Shown: positions 9,228-19,586, counted from the stretch's first letter. The stretch is 64,000 nt of DNA from Azospirillum endophyticum (GCF_016595245.1 NZ_JAENHM010000007.1:115830-179829), one strand, 5' to 3'. Translations and numbers: made by a program. Notes: a model not told the origin generated them from the letters alone.

Positions 9228-10657
9228 GGCGCAGCGCTCCCCACCGGTACGGTCCCGGCAGGCAGCGCCATCTTGGCCCCGGCCGCAGCCGCGGTCAGTC
9301 CCTCCGGCCGCAGGACCGGGATCAGGGCGTGGTCGAGGCGGATGACGGCGGCGGTCAGACGGTCGGACAGCGGGTCGACATCCTCGGCGGCGATCTTGCG
9401 GATGCGCTGGATCTCGTCGGCGATCACCGCCACGGTGCCGCCGTCGATCTCCACCAGGATGGCGATGCCGGGCGCGGCGGAGGTATCGCCGACCGCCCCC
9501 CGCGACAGCAGCCGGCGCAGGTCCAGGACGGGCAGGATACGGCCGTCCACATCGGTCAGCCCATCGAAGCTCTCCGCCCCGGCCGGCAGGCGCAGCCGGT
9601 CGGAGAACTCCACGACACGGCGGATTTTTTCGAACTCAAGCGCATAGACGCGCGCCGCGACCACCAGGGTCAGGAAGCGGCGGTAGAAGCGACGCGGCAG
9701 ACGGCTTTCCGCCATGTCGTCGTCGGGATCGCCGCCGTCCGGCACGAAGCGGCCGACATCGTCGAGTTGATCGCCCAGCATGCGCGCCACGCTCCTCACG
9801 TCGAGCCAGGTTCCATCGTAATCTACGATCCGGGCAGGCGCCCCGGCCTCGCCCGCACGCAGGCGGTCCAGGGGCACGCGCACCACGCCGCGAACCCCGT
9901 CCACCCGCACGCCGACGGGGCCACTGGGTGTCCGCAGGACGACCGCATAGCCGCCGGGCCGCTCTCCAACCCCCAGCGGGTCGGTCACCAGCACCGACCT
10001 GTCCTGCACCCGCGCCACGCCGCGGACCAGCGATGGCGCATGGGGCAGCGGGTGCAGATCGCCGACAGGAAAGACCAGCAGCAGATCGGCCATCTCGATC
10101 GCCTGTGGGCGGCCGGCGACCTCCACCATGAGCAGGCGGATCCCGGCGCGTTCGCGGGAGGAGTCGGGAGGGTCCGCCACACCGCCGGTGAGCGCGCCCG
10201 CATCCATCGCTCCGGCCAGCCCGCAGAGCCCGGCACCATGTCCCAGTTCCATCAGGTCGGGGTCGAGCAAACGCAGCGAACGGCCACCATGGTGCAACCG
10301 GCCGGCCACCGGAGTTCCGCCGTCTTCCGGTTCCGTCGCGGACAGGGTCACGCGCTCCGCCGGCAGGGTCCCGCCGATGCGGCCGGCCCGCAGGGCGAGC
10401 AACCCGGCCCCCGCACGCAGCACGATCATCAGCCCGCCGCGCCGCCCCCCTCCCCAGGCCAGCCGCAGCGACGGATAACCGGTGACGTCCAGCACCGGCA
10501 GGAGGCGGCCGGCGACATTCGCCACGCCCTCCAGCTGCGGCGGGGAAAAAGGCAGCCGGGTGATGCCGGTCGGCTCCGCCACCTCCTCGACACGGTCGGC
10601 CGGGACGGCGAAGGGCGTGCCGGCGATGTCAAAGGTGAGGAATCCGCAAGGACTCAT
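9224..10657 (-). CDS. CheW-type adaptor with three tandem CheW domains
   Basis: CheW adaptors bridge receptors and CheA. This 477-residue protein holds three CheW-like units: about 1-135 (FLTFDIAGTPFAVPADRVEEV...), about 160-310 (LLMVEVAGRPQAIEMADLLLV...) and about 325-465 (FLTLVVAARVYALEFEKIRRV...). Each has the pattern of a beta-strand, hydrophobic core and a G-x-LPVLD-like segment; the middle copy is the most divergent (RSVLVTDPLG). Ordinary CheW is a single ~160-residue domain. The gene is coupled by four-base overlaps to cheR upstream and cheB downstream. No other cheW lies in the cluster, so this protein probably supplies all adaptor functions. Confidence 0.88.
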   Translation of the reverse strand: MSPCGFLTFDIAGTPFAVPADRVEEVAEPTGITRLPFSPPQLEGVANVAGRLLPVLDVTGYPSLRLAWGGGRRGGLMIVLRAGAGLLALRAGRIGGTLPAERVTLSATEPEDGGTPVAGRLHHGGRSLRLLDPDLMELGHGAGLCGLAGAMDAGALTGGVADPPDSSRERAGIRLLMVEVAGRPQAIEMADLLLVFPVGDLHPLPHAPSLVRGVARVQDRSVLVTDPLGVGERPGGYAVVLRTPSGPVGVRVDGVRGVVRVPLDRLRAGEAGAPARIVDYDGTWLDVRSVARMLGDQLDDVGRFVPDGGDPDDDMAESRLPRRFYRRFLTLVVAARVYALEFEKIRRVVEFSDRLRLPAGAESFDGLTDVDGRILPVLDLRRLLSRGAVGDTSAAPGIAILVEIDGGTVAVIADEIQRIRKIAAEDVDPLSDRLTAAVIRLDHALIPVLRPEGLTAAAAGAKMALPAGTVPVGSAAP

Positions 10658-11568
10658 GCGGCCTTCCCCCGGCGATAGGCGAGCGCGCGGTCGCCACGGT
10701 GGCGTTCGAAACCGTATCCCTCGGCCAGCCGGTCGGTGGTGCCGAGAACCAGCCAGCCTCCCGGCGCCACCGCGACGGCCAGCAGGGCGAGCGCCCGTTC
10801 CCGGCTGTCATCGTCGAAATAGATCATGACGTTGCGGCAGGAGACGAGGTCGAAGCCGGCGGCCGGCGCCCCGTCCGGCAGTTCCTTGTCCATGAGGTTG
10901 TGGCGGCTGAACCGGACGATCCGCCGGGCATCGGCGTGCACCCGCCGGTGCAGCGGCGCCTCGCTTCCCAGCGGCACGAACCAGCCGCCATATTCGGCCG
11001 GCATTTCCCGGAAGGGTCCCAACCCCTTGCCGCCATAGCAGGCGTTGACGGCCTGTCGCATGGCGATGCGGCTGATGTCCGTGCCGAGAATCTCGACGGT
11101 CCAGTCGGTTTCCAGCCCATGCCCGGTGCGGCGAGCCTCCCCGGCATCGGCCAGAGCCTCCAGCGTCACGATGGCGAGCCCGTAGGCCTCCTCCCCGGTG
11201 GCGCAGCCGGCACTCCACAGCCGCAGGACTCTGGCCTTACGCCGGTCGGCGATCAGGCGGGGAAGCAGATGGCCGCGCAGATGCGCATGGTGCGGCAGAT
11301 CGCGGAAGAAATAGGTTTCGTGGATCGTCAGGTTCTCGATCAGGCTGAGCCAGTCGGGGCTGTCGGCCGGCGCCCTTTCGATCCGCGCCACCCATTCCTC
11401 CAGCACCGGTAGCGGCATCGCCGCCAGGATGCGTGCCAGCTTGCGCTCCAGCGGGCGGTCATGCCGGATGCCGGCCTTGCGACGGACATCATCGAGCAGC
11501 CGTCGCACCAGACCATGCAGCGGTCCGTCGTCGGCACCGGAGGCGGAAGAAGCGGCGGCGCCCGTCAC
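10654..11568 (-). CDS. cheR: Chemotaxis protein methyltransferase CheR
   Basis: CheR methylates receptor glutamates using S-adenosylmethionine. The 304-residue protein has the N-terminal helical domain (about 10-90) and the Rossmann methyltransferase domain with the SAM motif [17 protein letters not shown]. The catalytic-side motif [14 protein letters not shown] follows. I place the start at GTG 11568, whose GTGA overlaps the stop of the receptor gene upstream. The frame stays open much further upstream, but that part lies inside the receptor gene. The stop overlaps the triple CheW start (ATGA). No C-terminal TPR or NWETF-binding extension is present. Confidence 0.93.
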   Translation of the reverse strand: MTGAAASSASGADDGPLHGLVRRLLDDVRRKAGIRHDRPLERKLARILAAMPLPVLEEWVARIERAPADSPDWLSLIENLTIHETYFFRDLPHHAHLRGHLLPRLIADRRKARVLRLWSAGCATGEEAYGLAIVTLEALADAGEARRTGHGLETDWTVEILGTDISRIAMRQAVNACYGGKGLGPFREMPAEYGGWFVPLGSEAPLHRRVHADARRIVRFSRHNLMDKELPDGAPAAGFDLVSCRNVMIYFDDDSRERALALLAVAVAPGGWLVLGTTDRLAEGYGFERHRGDRALAYRRGKAA

Positions 11569-12812
11569 GGCGCCCGGAAACGTTCGGCCAACCGCCGCGT
11601 CTCGTCGGCGAGCCGGGAGAGATGAACCATGGTCGCCGTAATCTCTTCGGATGCGGCGGCGTTCTTGGACGCGACGGTGCGGATGTTGCCGACATTCGAT
11701 TCGATTTCGACGATATGGTCCTGCTGATGGGCCATGGCCGAGGCGACCGACTGAACCATGCGGTCGATCTGGCCGACCCGCTCGGCGATGCCGTCCATCA
11801 TCTGCACGACCTCGGCCGTGGCGGCCATTCCCTCCCCGGCCATCGCCGCGGCGGCCTCGACGATCTCGGCGATCTGTCGGGCGCTCTCCACCGCGTTGTC
11901 GGCGAGCTTGCCGACCTCCTCGGCGACGACCTCGAAGCCCTTGCCCTGCTCGCCGGCGCGGGCGGCCTCGATGGAGGCGTTGACCGACAGGATGTTGGTC
12001 TTCACGGCGATCTGGGTGATCGCCTCGGTGATGCGGCCGATGCGGCGGCTGTTGTCGCCGATGGTCTGGGAAACGCGGACCAGCCGCGCCATCTCGGCCT
12101 TGCCCCTGTCGGCGAAGCCGGCGGTGACCCGCGCCATGTCGGAGGCGGCGCGCGTGCTGTCGGTCACATCGGCGATGGCGCGGACCGAACGGCCGACCGC
12201 GTTCACCACCCGGTCCAGATCCTCCGTCTGGATGGCGGCACCGTCGGCGACCTGCGCCACCGCGGTGCTGGCCTGTCCGGCGGCGACGGCGACCTGAGCC
12301 GCCTGCTGGCCGATGTTCCTGAAGGAGGCACGGGCCTCCTCCACCAGCGCCGCCATTTCGGCATAGCGCCCGGGCAGCGGTGCGGCAGGCGGCCTGCCGT
12401 TCTCCGCCTCCTGCGTCAGGCGGCGGAGAGCGGCGTGGAGCATGTCCTCGGCCCGCGCGATACCGACGAGCGCGGCGGCGACCGACCCCACCTGATCGCC
12501 GCGAACCGGCAGCGCAGCGGAGCCGTCGACAGAGTCGGCGGCAGAGTCGGCGGCGGAGTGGTCGGACACTCCATCGGCAATCCGACGGGCGGTTGCCTCC
12601 AGCCGCGCCATCGCATCCGAGAGGTCGAGCGCCAGAACGAGCCCGGCCAACAGCGCGATGATGAGCGCGCCGCCTGTGACCAGCCACACCGCTTCCAGCG
12701 TGATATCCGGAACGGCGCGTGGCAGCAGAAGAGGAATCAGGGCTGCGGCGGATGGCAACAGAACGGCGATGCCGAAACGGGGAAGGATTCGCAAGCTGGC
12801 CGGAAGGGACAT
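11565..12812 (-). CDS. Methyl-accepting chemotaxis protein without a periplasmic sensor domain
   Basis: A 415-residue receptor. Two transmembrane helices (about 14-31 and 42-62) are separated by only about ten residues, so it has no extracellular ligand domain. A short HAMP-like stretch follows, then the signalling coiled coil, whose hairpin tip reads [25 protein letters not shown]. It probably senses something in the membrane or cytoplasm, or a partner protein. It is first in the che operon and has a clear AAGGAG ribosome site upstream of ATG 12812. Its signalling half is very close to that of the divergent receptor at 13027. No C-terminal CheR-docking pentapeptide is present. Confidence 0.9.
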   Translation of the reverse strand: MSLPASLRILPRFGIAVLLPSAAALIPLLLPRAVPDITLEAVWLVTGGALIIALLAGLVLALDLSDAMARLEATARRIADGVSDHSAADSAADSVDGSAALPVRGDQVGSVAAALVGIARAEDMLHAALRRLTQEAENGRPPAAPLPGRYAEMAALVEEARASFRNIGQQAAQVAVAAGQASTAVAQVADGAAIQTEDLDRVVNAVGRSVRAIADVTDSTRAASDMARVTAGFADRGKAEMARLVRVSQTIGDNSRRIGRITEAITQIAVKTNILSVNASIEAARAGEQGKGFEVVAEEVGKLADNAVESARQIAEIVEAAAAMAGEGMAATAEVVQMMDGIAERVGQIDRMVQSVASAMAHQQDHIVEIESNVGNIRTVASKNAAASEEITATMVHLSRLADETRRLAERFRAP

Positions 12813-13026
12813 CGCTGTAAAGACTCCTTACGAACGACCAGCGGCTCCTCATGAGACTCTGCGGACACCGCACTCTGCCCTTATGACTTGCCGGATGCAC
12901 CCCAACGGAAGCAAGGTGATTCCGGCGGATGCCATCGAATGGCCCAGTTCACGCGGACATCCGCGGTCCGCCCCTCCGCTCAACCCGGCGCCGCCCGCAG
13001 GCGGCCTTGACTGGACCTCCACCGGC

Positions 13027-15036
13027 ATGTCGATCGCCACCCGCATCGCCCTGGGTTTCGCCGCCGTCCTGCTGCTGACGCTTGCCGTTGCCGTCGTCGG
13101 ATGGACCGGCCTGAACACCTATGCCTCCCAGGTGGAGACCGCTGCCCGGACCACCCGCCTCGACACGCTGCTGTTCAGCGCCCGGCAGGAGGAGGCTCGC
13201 TATCTGCTGGACGTCGACCCCTCCGCCAGCCGTCGGGTGCGGCAACTGACCGATCAGATAAGATCGGAGGCCGAAGCGCTGCTGGCCCTGGCGGACCATG
13301 CCGTCCCCCCCGATGCTTTGAAGGAGGCATTGGCGAAGCTCGCGGCCTACCGAAAATCCTTCGACGAGGTGGTCGAACTGGAGGTCGACCGCTTCGCCAG
13401 CCTCGCCAAGCTGCGCAAGCAGACAGCGGCCCTGTTGGTGATCGCCCAAACGCTGACGCGTGATCAGTCGGCGCGCTATGCCGACGCCCTGGCCCGGGTG
13501 AAGGCCGATCCGGGCGACCGTGCCGCGGTGACGGCGCTGGAATCCTCGGCGCTGCTGGTGACCATCGCCGGACGGTTGATCCAGGACACCCGGGGCGCGC
13601 TGCTGGACGTCCAGCAATTCCTGATCGACCATGGCGGCTCGGGCCGCAATTCCCTGAGCGCCAGCATCGACCGGCTGCTGACCATCGTCGGAGATGTCCG
13701 CAAGGCGGCCAACGACGACGATGCCCTACACGAATCGGAGAAGTTGACCGCCTCGATCATGGGGGTGGAAACGGAGTTCCTGCTGGTGGCGGACATCGTG
13801 GTCCGACGCAATGCCGCCCGCGACGCCATGCGTGAGGCCGCCAAGATCGTCAACGACCAGGTGACCCAGCTCGTGGCTGCGCAGACGGCGGAGCGCGAAG
13901 CCGGCCGGTCGCGCGCCATGATGCTTCTGTCGACCGGCGCATTGGGTGCGCTGGCCATCGGGACGCTGCTGTCCATCCTGATCGCCCGCAGCCTGACCGC
14001 CCCGATCGCCGCCACCACGGCTGCCGTCCGCCGCCTGGCGGAGGGAGATCTGACGGTCGCGGTGCCCGGCACCGGACGGCGCGACGAGCTGGGGTCCATC
14101 GGCCGGGCCGTCGCCACCGTCATCCAGAACCTGCACGGTTTGCATGGCGAGATGCACAGGCTGTCGGGCAAACCGGTGGATGCCTCCGTACCGGCCGACG
14201 GAGCCCCGCTCGCCGCTGCGGCCTTCCATGGCGCCTATGGCGAGATGGTGGCCTTGCTGCAGGAAACCGGCGCCGCCTTCCGCGTGATCGGCGAACAGGC
14301 GACCCAGGTCGCGGTCGCCGCCGGCCAGGCGAGCACCGCCATCGCCCATGTATCGGATGGGGCCTCGGAACAGACCGGCGATCTGGATCAGGTGGCGACC
14401 GCCATCGGCCAGTCGGCGCGCGCGATCGTCCATGTGACGGACAGCACGCGCGACGCCTCCGACATGGTGAAGGACGCCGCCGATTTCGCCGATGGCGGCC
14501 GGGAGGACATGGCGCGTCTTCTGCGGGTCTCGCAGACCATCGCGGAAAACAGCCGCCGCATCGGCCGCATCACCGAGGCGATCACCCAGATCGCCGTGAA
14601 GACCAACATCCTGTCGGTCAACGCCTCCATCGAAGCCGCCCGTGCCGGCGAGCAGGGCAAAGGCTTCGAGGTCGTCGCCGAGGAGGTCGGCAAGCTCGCC
14701 GACAACGCGGTGGAGAGCGCCCGGCAGATCGCCGAGATCATCGAAGCCGCCGCGGCGCTGGCCGAAGAAGGAAAGGCAGTCACCGAGCAGGCGAGGCGCC
14801 GGATGGACGGGCTTGCCGAACGGGTCGACCGCATCGACGGCGCCTTCCACTCCGTCGCTGTCGCCATGGAGGAACAGCAGTCCTCCGTGCGCGAGATCGA
14901 GAGATCGGTGGAGAGCGTGCGGACCGTCGCGTCCAAGAACGCCGCCGCATCGGAGGAGATCGCTGCGACCATGGTTCATCTCTCCCGGCTCGCCGACGAG
15001 ACAAGGCGCCAGGTATCCCGCTTTCAAGTCGGTTGA
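13027..15036 (+). CDS. Methyl-accepting chemotaxis protein with a large helical sensor domain
   Basis: A 669-residue receptor. Transmembrane helix 1 is at about 7-30, a ~260-residue all-helical periplasmic region at about 31-290 (length and pattern suggest an HBM-type helical bimodular domain), transmembrane helix 2 at about 300-322, then a HAMP domain with [18 protein letters not shown]. The signalling domain tip is identical in stretches to that of the 11565 receptor. The ATG at 13027 gives a normal receptor N-terminus. The frame is open for 369 bases more, but that part overlaps the divergent gene's start region. It diverges from the che operon, so the two probably feed one array. Confidence 0.88.
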   Translation: MSIATRIALGFAAVLLLTLAVAVVGWTGLNTYASQVETAARTTRLDTLLFSARQEEARYLLDVDPSASRRVRQLTDQIRSEAEALLALADHAVPPDALKEALAKLAAYRKSFDEVVELEVDRFASLAKLRKQTAALLVIAQTLTRDQSARYADALARVKADPGDRAAVTALESSALLVTIAGRLIQDTRGALLDVQQFLIDHGGSGRNSLSASIDRLLTIVGDVRKAANDDDALHESEKLTASIMGVETEFLLVADIVVRRNAARDAMREAAKIVNDQVTQLVAAQTAEREAGRSRAMMLLSTGALGALAIGTLLSILIARSLTAPIAATTAAVRRLAEGDLTVAVPGTGRRDELGSIGRAVATVIQNLHGLHGEMHRLSGKPVDASVPADGAPLAAAAFHGAYGEMVALLQETGAAFRVIGEQATQVAVAAGQASTAIAHVSDGASEQTGDLDQVATAIGQSARAIVHVTDSTRDASDMVKDAADFADGGREDMARLLRVSQTIAENSRRIGRITEAITQIAVKTNILSVNASIEAARAGEQGKGFEVVAEEVGKLADNAVESARQIAEIIEAAAALAEEGKAVTEQARRRMDGLAERVDRIDGAFHSVAVAMEEQQSSVREIERSVESVRTVASKNAAASEEIAATMVHLSRLADETRRQVSRFQVG

Positions 15037-15039
15037 AGC

Positions 15040-15064
15040 AGGCCGGCCGAAGCTTGGCCTTTTT
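15040..15064 (+). terminator. Probable intrinsic terminator of the receptor gene
   Basis: AGGCC (15040-15044) pairs with GGCCT (15056-15060) and is followed at once by a run of T to 15064. It begins three bases after the receptor stop. The stem is short, so confidence is moderate. Confidence 0.45.
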
Positions 15065-15295
15065 CTGAACTTATCCGCCGCTGGCGAGATGGAAGCGCGA
15101 TCCGACCTTCGGAATTCGGCATTCCTGCGCCGGGACCATAGAGTCCGAAGTGGTAATTCTTAATCCCAGCCGGAGATATCTGGCATTTAAAGTTCTTTTA
15201 ACCCTATTCCGCGCCTAATTGGCTCGCGGGGGCGCTCGGTCCCGAGAAGACGCTCTTCCGAACATTTGACCCACACGACACCAAGGGAGTTCCCT

Positions 15296-15535
15296 ATGCC
15301 CGCACACAAGGTCGCCGATGAAGTCCGCTTGGCCAGCCGCATTCATGCGCGCCTGTTGGACGCCTTCATCGACTTGACGGAGCGGGAACTGGCCGGACTT
15401 GCCCCGGGCTTCGCCGAAGAAAGCCTGACGGAGGCCCTGGAGGCATTGCGCGCCGCCCGCAAATCCTATGGCACGACCGCCGGGGTGATGGTCGTCTCGA
15501 ACCTGCCGCTGCCGCAGGCCTCCAACGCCGCCTGA
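15296..15535 (+). CDS. Small hypothetical protein (79 aa)
   Basis: I do not recognise the family. The 79 residues are mostly helical and charged, with a Leu-rich central part (TERELAGLAPGFAEESLTEALEAL) and no signal peptide or membrane segment. The start is well supported by AAGGGAG seven bases before ATG 15296. It stands alone between the receptor gene and the convergent DUF2934 gene. An AT-rich stretch at about 15150-15215 upstream probably carries its promoter. Confidence 0.65.
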   Translation: MPAHKVADEVRLASRIHARLLDAFIDLTERELAGLAPGFAEESLTEALEALRAARKSYGTTAGVMVVSNLPLPQASNAA

Positions 15536-15560
15536 CCCCGGGGCACTTTCCGGCACTCGG

Positions 15561-15851
15561 TCAGGCGATGACCGTCTTGCGGGTCCGTGGCTTGCTCGCC
15601 TTGGGGGGCGCGGCAGGCGCGGGCTCTGCGACCGCGGTCTTCACCACCGTCCTCGGCTTGGCATTGGTGGTCTTGCGCGGAGCCTTCACCACCGCAACGA
15701 CCGGGGCGATGTCGGCAATGGGGGCCGTTTCGGCCAGGACCGCGCGTTCGGCATGGAACCAGTGGTCGGCGTCCCGGCCATCGGGACATCCCTCTTCCAG
15801 CCAGATCGCATAGGCGCGATCACGAACGCGCTGTTCGACATCCAGGCTCAT
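15561..15851 (-). CDS. DUF2934 domain protein
   Basis: A 96-residue protein. The N-terminal ~45 residues match DUF2934 (RVRDRAYAIWLEEGCPDGRDADHWFHAE), a short helical motif of unknown function common in alphaproteobacteria. The rest is an Ala/Pro/Lys-rich basic tail (VVKAPRKTTNAKPRTVVK...), possibly nucleic-acid binding or disordered. The second of two adjacent ATG codons (15851) lies five bases from GGGGAG and is the likelier start. Single-gene unit, convergent with the small gene at 15296. Confidence 0.8.
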   Translation of the reverse strand: MSLDVEQRVRDRAYAIWLEEGCPDGRDADHWFHAERAVLAETAPIADIAPVVAVVKAPRKTTNAKPRTVVKTAVAEPAPAAPPKASKPRTRKTVIA

Positions 15852-15973
15852 CATATCTCCCCGGGGGAATGGTGGTCAGGTTTGCTGCAATGCAAAGAGT
15901 GCCCAATTCCCGCAATGCGCGCAAGCAAGCGGATCGTTATCGGCCCTCGGCTTCAATCCCCCCTCCTCTGCCG

Positions 15974-16981
15974 TCACTCCGATGAGGTTTCGCCATGGTC
16001 GGGCTGCCGGCCCTGCTGGACCTCCCGCCATTTGGCGACATTGCGGTTGTGATCCGTCAACGACTTGGCGAAGACATGGCCGCCGGTGCCATCGGCGACG
16101 AAATACAGGAACTCGTGCCGCTCCGGCTTCATCACGGCCTGGATCGAGGCCTTGCCGGGATTAGCGATGGGGCCGGGGGGCAGGCCGGCGGCGACATAGG
16201 TGTTATAGGGGGACTCGAACTTCCAGTCGTTGCGGGTCAATGCCCGCCCCAGTTCTCCGCTGCCGTCGGTCAGCGCATAGATCACCGTCGGGTCCGACTG
16301 CAGCTTCATGCCGGCTTCCAGCCGGTTGACAAAGACGCCTGCGACCTTCGGCCGCTCGGCGGTGATCCCCGTTTCCTTCTCGACGATGGAGGCGAGCGCC
16401 AGCGCCTGCTGCGGGGTTTCGAACGGCAGGTTCTGGTCGCGTGTCTTCCAAGCCTCCGCCAAGGCCTGGCTCATCGCCGTCTGCATCCGCTCGATCAGGG
16501 CGGCGCGGCTGTCGCCATACGCAAAATGGTAGGTCTCCGGCAAGATGGAGCCTTCCTTCGGCGGCTTCGCGACCTCGCCGGTCAGCACCGTCTCCCGTTG
16601 GAGCAGCGCCATCACCTGGGCGGAGGTCAATCCTTCCGGAACGGTGATCCGGTGCACGACGGTGCGGCCCTGGCGCATCTGCTCCAGGACTCCTTCGATG
16701 CTGATTCCGGCAGGGAACTGATATTCGCCGGCCTTCAGATCACGGAAGGTGCCGGTCAGCTTGGCCGCGGCGACGAACACCAGCGGCGCACCGATCACGT
16801 TGGCATCACCGAGCGTGATGGCAATGGCCTCAAGCCCGCTGCCGCGCGGGATGATGACCGTCTCTGACTGCTCCAACGGTCCGGGAGCCGAATAGCGCTG
16901 GTATCCCCAGACGCCGATTCCGCCCGCCGCACCGAGCACGAGGACCAGCGTCCCCGTGAAGATTCGGAGACCCCAGCCCAT
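15974..16981 (-). CDS. mltG: Endolytic murein transglycosylase MltG
   Basis: MltG cleaves nascent peptidoglycan strands at the inner membrane and limits their length. The protein has one N-terminal transmembrane helix (about 6-27) and a periplasmic YceG domain. The catalytic glutamate is probably Glu201 in ASIVEKETG. The conserved LQSDPTVIYAL and SPYNTYVAAGLPPGPIANPG segments follow. Length (335 aa) is normal. It lies 50 bases after fabF on the same strand, as in many alphaproteobacteria, so it is likely co-transcribed with fatty-acid synthesis genes. Confidence 0.95.
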   Translation of the reverse strand: MGWGLRIFTGTLVLVLGAAGGIGVWGYQRYSAPGPLEQSETVIIPRGSGLEAIAITLGDANVIGAPLVFVAAAKLTGTFRDLKAGEYQFPAGISIEGVLEQMRQGRTVVHRITVPEGLTSAQVMALLQRETVLTGEVAKPPKEGSILPETYHFAYGDSRAALIERMQTAMSQALAEAWKTRDQNLPFETPQQALALASIVEKETGITAERPKVAGVFVNRLEAGMKLQSDPTVIYALTDGSGELGRALTRNDWKFESPYNTYVAAGLPPGPIANPGKASIQAVMKPERHEFLYFVADGTGGHVFAKSLTDHNRNVAKWREVQQGRQPDHGETSSE

Positions 16982-17031
16982 CGCTCACCTCTTGGAAGGC
17001 TATAGACCGCAACGCTGCCGCAGAGCTTCGC

Positions 17032-18294
17032 TTACGCGAATTCCTTGAACACCAGCGAGGCGTTGGTGCCGCCGAACCCGAAGGAGTTCGACAGCGCGGC
17101 GCGCACACGGCGCTCCTGCGCGACCTTCGGCACCAGATTGACGCCCAGGCAGCTCTCGGAGGGATTCTCGAGATTCAGCGTGGGCGGCACGATGCCGTGG
17201 TTGATCGCCTTGATCGAGTAGATCGCCTCGACCGCACCGGCCGCCCCCAGCAGGTGGCCGATGGCCGACTTGGTGGAGGACATCGCCAGGTTATCCATGG
17301 CGTCGCCGAACAGCCGCTTGACGGCGCCCAGTTCGATCTCGTCGCCGAGCGGCGTCGAGGTGCCGTGGGCGTTGACGTAATCGATGTCGGACGGGTTCAG
17401 CCCGGCACGCTTCAGCGCAGCCTTCATGGCGCGGAAACCGCCATTGCCGTCTTCCGCCGGAGCCGAGATATGGTGCGCATCGCCCGACATGCCGTAACCG
17501 ACGACCTCGGCATAGATGGTGGCGCCGCGCCTCTTGGCGTGCTCCAGCTCCTCCAGCACGACGACGCCTGCACCTTCGCCGATGACGAAGCCGTCGCGGT
17601 CCTTGTCATAGGGACGCGAGGCCTTCTCCGGCGTGTCGTTGAAACCGGTCGAGAGTGCGCGCATGGCGGCGAAGCCGCCGACGCCGAGACGGCTGACCGC
17701 CGCCTCCGTGCCGCCGGCGACCATCACGTCGGCATCGTCCCACATGATCAGGCGGGCGGCATCGCCGATGGCGTGCGCGCCGGTCGAGCAGGCGGTGACC
17801 ACCGCGTGGTTGGGGCCCTTGAAGCCGTGCTGGATCGAAATATGGCCGGAAGCCAGATTGATCAGGCAGGCGGGGATGAAGAAGGGCGACAGACGTCGCG
17901 GACCCTTCTCATTCAGGGTCACGGCACCGTCGGCGATGCCGGGGAGACCGCCGATGCCCGAACCGACCATGACGCCGGTCCGCTCGCGCTCTTCATCGGT
18001 CTGGGGAATCCACCCCGAATCCTTGATTGCTTCCTGCGCCGCGGCGATGGCGAAGAGGATGAAGTCATCCATCTTGCGCTGGTCCTTCGGCGACACGAAG
18101 GTGTCGGCGTCGAAGTCGCCTTCACCCGTTCCGCGCGGAACCTGCCCGGCGACCTTCGAGGCCAGGTCCGAAGCGTCGAACCCCGTGATGCCGCGGATTC
18201 CCGACGTCGCGGAAATCAGCCGCTCCCAGTTCAGCGTGTGGCCGACGCCGAGCGGCGTGACCATACCGAGGCCGGTGACGACGACACGTCTCAT
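17032..18294 (-). CDS. fabF: 3-oxoacyl-ACP synthase II (FabF)
   Basis: FabF condenses malonyl-ACP with acyl-ACP in fatty-acid elongation. The Cys-His-His triad is visible: Cys in [11 protein letters not shown], His in [11 protein letters not shown], His in [12 protein letters not shown]. Length 420 aa is typical. It is preceded by a strong intrinsic terminator only about 27 bases upstream of the ATG (18321-18347, minus strand), so its expression probably depends on read-through from acpP or on a very close promoter. Confidence 0.96.
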   Translation of the reverse strand: MRRVVVTGLGMVTPLGVGHTLNWERLISATSGIRGITGFDASDLASKVAGQVPRGTGEGDFDADTFVSPKDQRKMDDFILFAIAAAQEAIKDSGWIPQTDEERERTGVMVGSGIGGLPGIADGAVTLNEKGPRRLSPFFIPACLINLASGHISIQHGFKGPNHAVVTACSTGAHAIGDAARLIMWDDADVMVAGGTEAAVSRLGVGGFAAMRALSTGFNDTPEKASRPYDKDRDGFVIGEGAGVVVLEELEHAKRRGATIYAEVVGYGMSGDAHHISAPAEDGNGGFRAMKAALKRAGLNPSDIDYVNAHGTSTPLGDEIELGAVKRLFGDAMDNLAMSSTKSAIGHLLGAAGAVEAIYSIKAINHGIVPPTLNLENPSESCLGVNLVPKVAQERRVRAALSNSFGFGGTNASLVFKEFA

Positions 18295-18320
18295 GAGGCT
18301 GTTCCTTGACCTTTCCTCGG

Positions 18321-18347
18321 AAAAAAGTCGACGATCAAATCGTCGAC
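18321..18347 (-). terminator. Intrinsic terminator after acpP
   Basis: On the minus strand GTCGACGAT, a three-base TTG loop and ATCGTCGAC form a perfect nine-pair stem, followed immediately by six T residues (A-run at 18321-18326 on the plus strand). It lies between the acpP stop and the fabF start. It would make a short abundant acpP-ended transcript with reduced read-through into fabF. Confidence 0.85.
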
Positions 18348-18420
18348 GGCCAGGCCCCGCAATGCTGAATTCGCAATAGCGGTTCGCCTGGCCCTCGGGG
18401 GCTCAATGCCCGCGGCCCGA

Positions 18421-18660
18421 TCAGGCGGCGGCGTTGGCCTTGATGAAGTCGATGGCATCCTTCACCGACAGGATCTTCTCCGCGGCGTCGTCCGGGATCT
18501 CGACACCGAACTCCTCCTCGAAGGCCATGACCAGCTCGACGGTGTCGAGGCTGTCGGCGCCCAGATCGTCGATGAAGGAGGCGTTCTCCACCACCTTCGA
18601 CTCCTCGACACCCAGGTGGTCCACAACGATCTTCTTCACGCGCTCGGCGATGTCGCTCAT
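18421..18660 (-). CDS. acpP: Acyl carrier protein
   Basis: A 79-residue acidic protein that carries acyl chains on a phosphopantetheine arm. The attachment site is Ser37 in [12 protein letters not shown]. It lies between fabG and fabF, the classic FASII order. A 188-base gap separates it from fabG and may hold its own promoter, and an intrinsic terminator follows it. Both fit with acpP needing much higher expression than its neighbours. Confidence 0.97.
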   Translation of the reverse strand: MSDIAERVKKIVVDHLGVEESKVVENASFIDDLGADSLDTVELVMAFEEEFGVEIPDDAAEKILSVKDAIDFIKANAAA

Positions 18661-18848
18661 CTTTTAAGACCTTCCAATCCTTGAAACCGCTCGGGATAAT
18701 CCGGTCGGAGCAACACGCGAAGAACGTGCCGTCCTGCCGCGAAAAGCCCCGTCCGATAACACATTTCAACAGCCTTGACCAGCACCCGCGAGGGAACCCG
18801 GTCAGTGCCGTTCTTCACACAAGACGATGCCGTCCCGTCAGATCCTCA

Positions 18849-19586
18849 TCAGATCATGGCCATGCCGCCGTTGATATGCAGCGTCTGGCCGGTGACGTAG
18901 GCGGCCTCCTCGCTCGCGAGGTACACGACCCCGGCGGCGATCTCCTCCGACTGGCCCATGCGGCCGGCCGGAATGGCGGGGAGCAGCTTTTGCTTCTGCT
19001 CGTCGTTCAGGGCGTCGGTCATGGCCGTGGCGATGAAGCCCGGCGCGACGCAGTTGACGGTGATGTTGCGCGAGGCCAGCTCGGCCGCCAGCGACTTCGA
19101 CATGCCGATCAAGCCGGCCTTGGAGGCGGCGTAGTTGGCCTGCCCCGGATTGCCGGTCACGCCGACGACGGACGTGATGTTGACGATTCGGCCCCAACGG
19201 CGCTTCATCATGCCGCGCATCGCGGCCCGCGACAGGCGGAAGGCCGCCGTCAGATTGACGTCGATGACCGACTGCCAGTCCTCGTCCTTCAGCCGCATCG
19301 CGATCTGGTCGCGGGTCAGGCCGGCATTGTTGACGAGGATGTCGATCTTGCCCAGCGCCGCTTCGGCGTCCTTGAACAGCTGCTCGGTCGCCGCGGCCTC
19401 GGACAGGTTGCCGGGCACGACGAAGGCGCGCTCGCCCAGCTCGGCGGCCAGAGCCTCCAGAGGAGCGACGCGGGTGCCGGACAGCGCGACGGCGGCGCCC
19501 TGGGCATGCAGCGCACGGGCGATCGACGCACCGATGCCGCCGGACGCGCCGGTGACGAGGGCCGACTTGCCGGTCAGGTCAAACAT
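18849..19586 (-). CDS. fabG: 3-oxoacyl-ACP reductase FabG
   Basis: FabG reduces 3-oxoacyl-ACP with NADPH. It is a short-chain dehydrogenase with the cofactor motif TGASGGIG near the N-terminus, NNAG in the core, and the catalytic Ser-Tyr-Lys set (NITSVVG and YAASK). Length is 245 aa from ATG 19586; a GTG 12 bases upstream would add four residues. The gap to fabD is 41 bases, so the two are probably co-transcribed. Confidence 0.96.
   Translation of the reverse strand: MFDLTGKSALVTGASGGIGASIARALHAQGAAVALSGTRVAPLEALAAELGERAFVVPGNLSEAAATEQLFKDAEAALGKIDILVNNAGLTRDQIAMRLKDEDWQSVIDVNLTAAFRLSRAAMRGMMKRRWGRIVNITSVVGVTGNPGQANYAASKAGLIGMSKSLAAELASRNITVNCVAPGFIATAMTDALNDEQKQKLLPAIPAGRMGQSEEIAAGVVYLASEEAAYVTGQTLHINGGMAMI

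Noticed and set aside
12658..13026. A 123-codon N-terminal extension of the second receptor
   Set aside because: It overlaps the divergent receptor's start and promoter and would place the first membrane helix far from the N-terminus; ATG 13027 gives a normal receptor.
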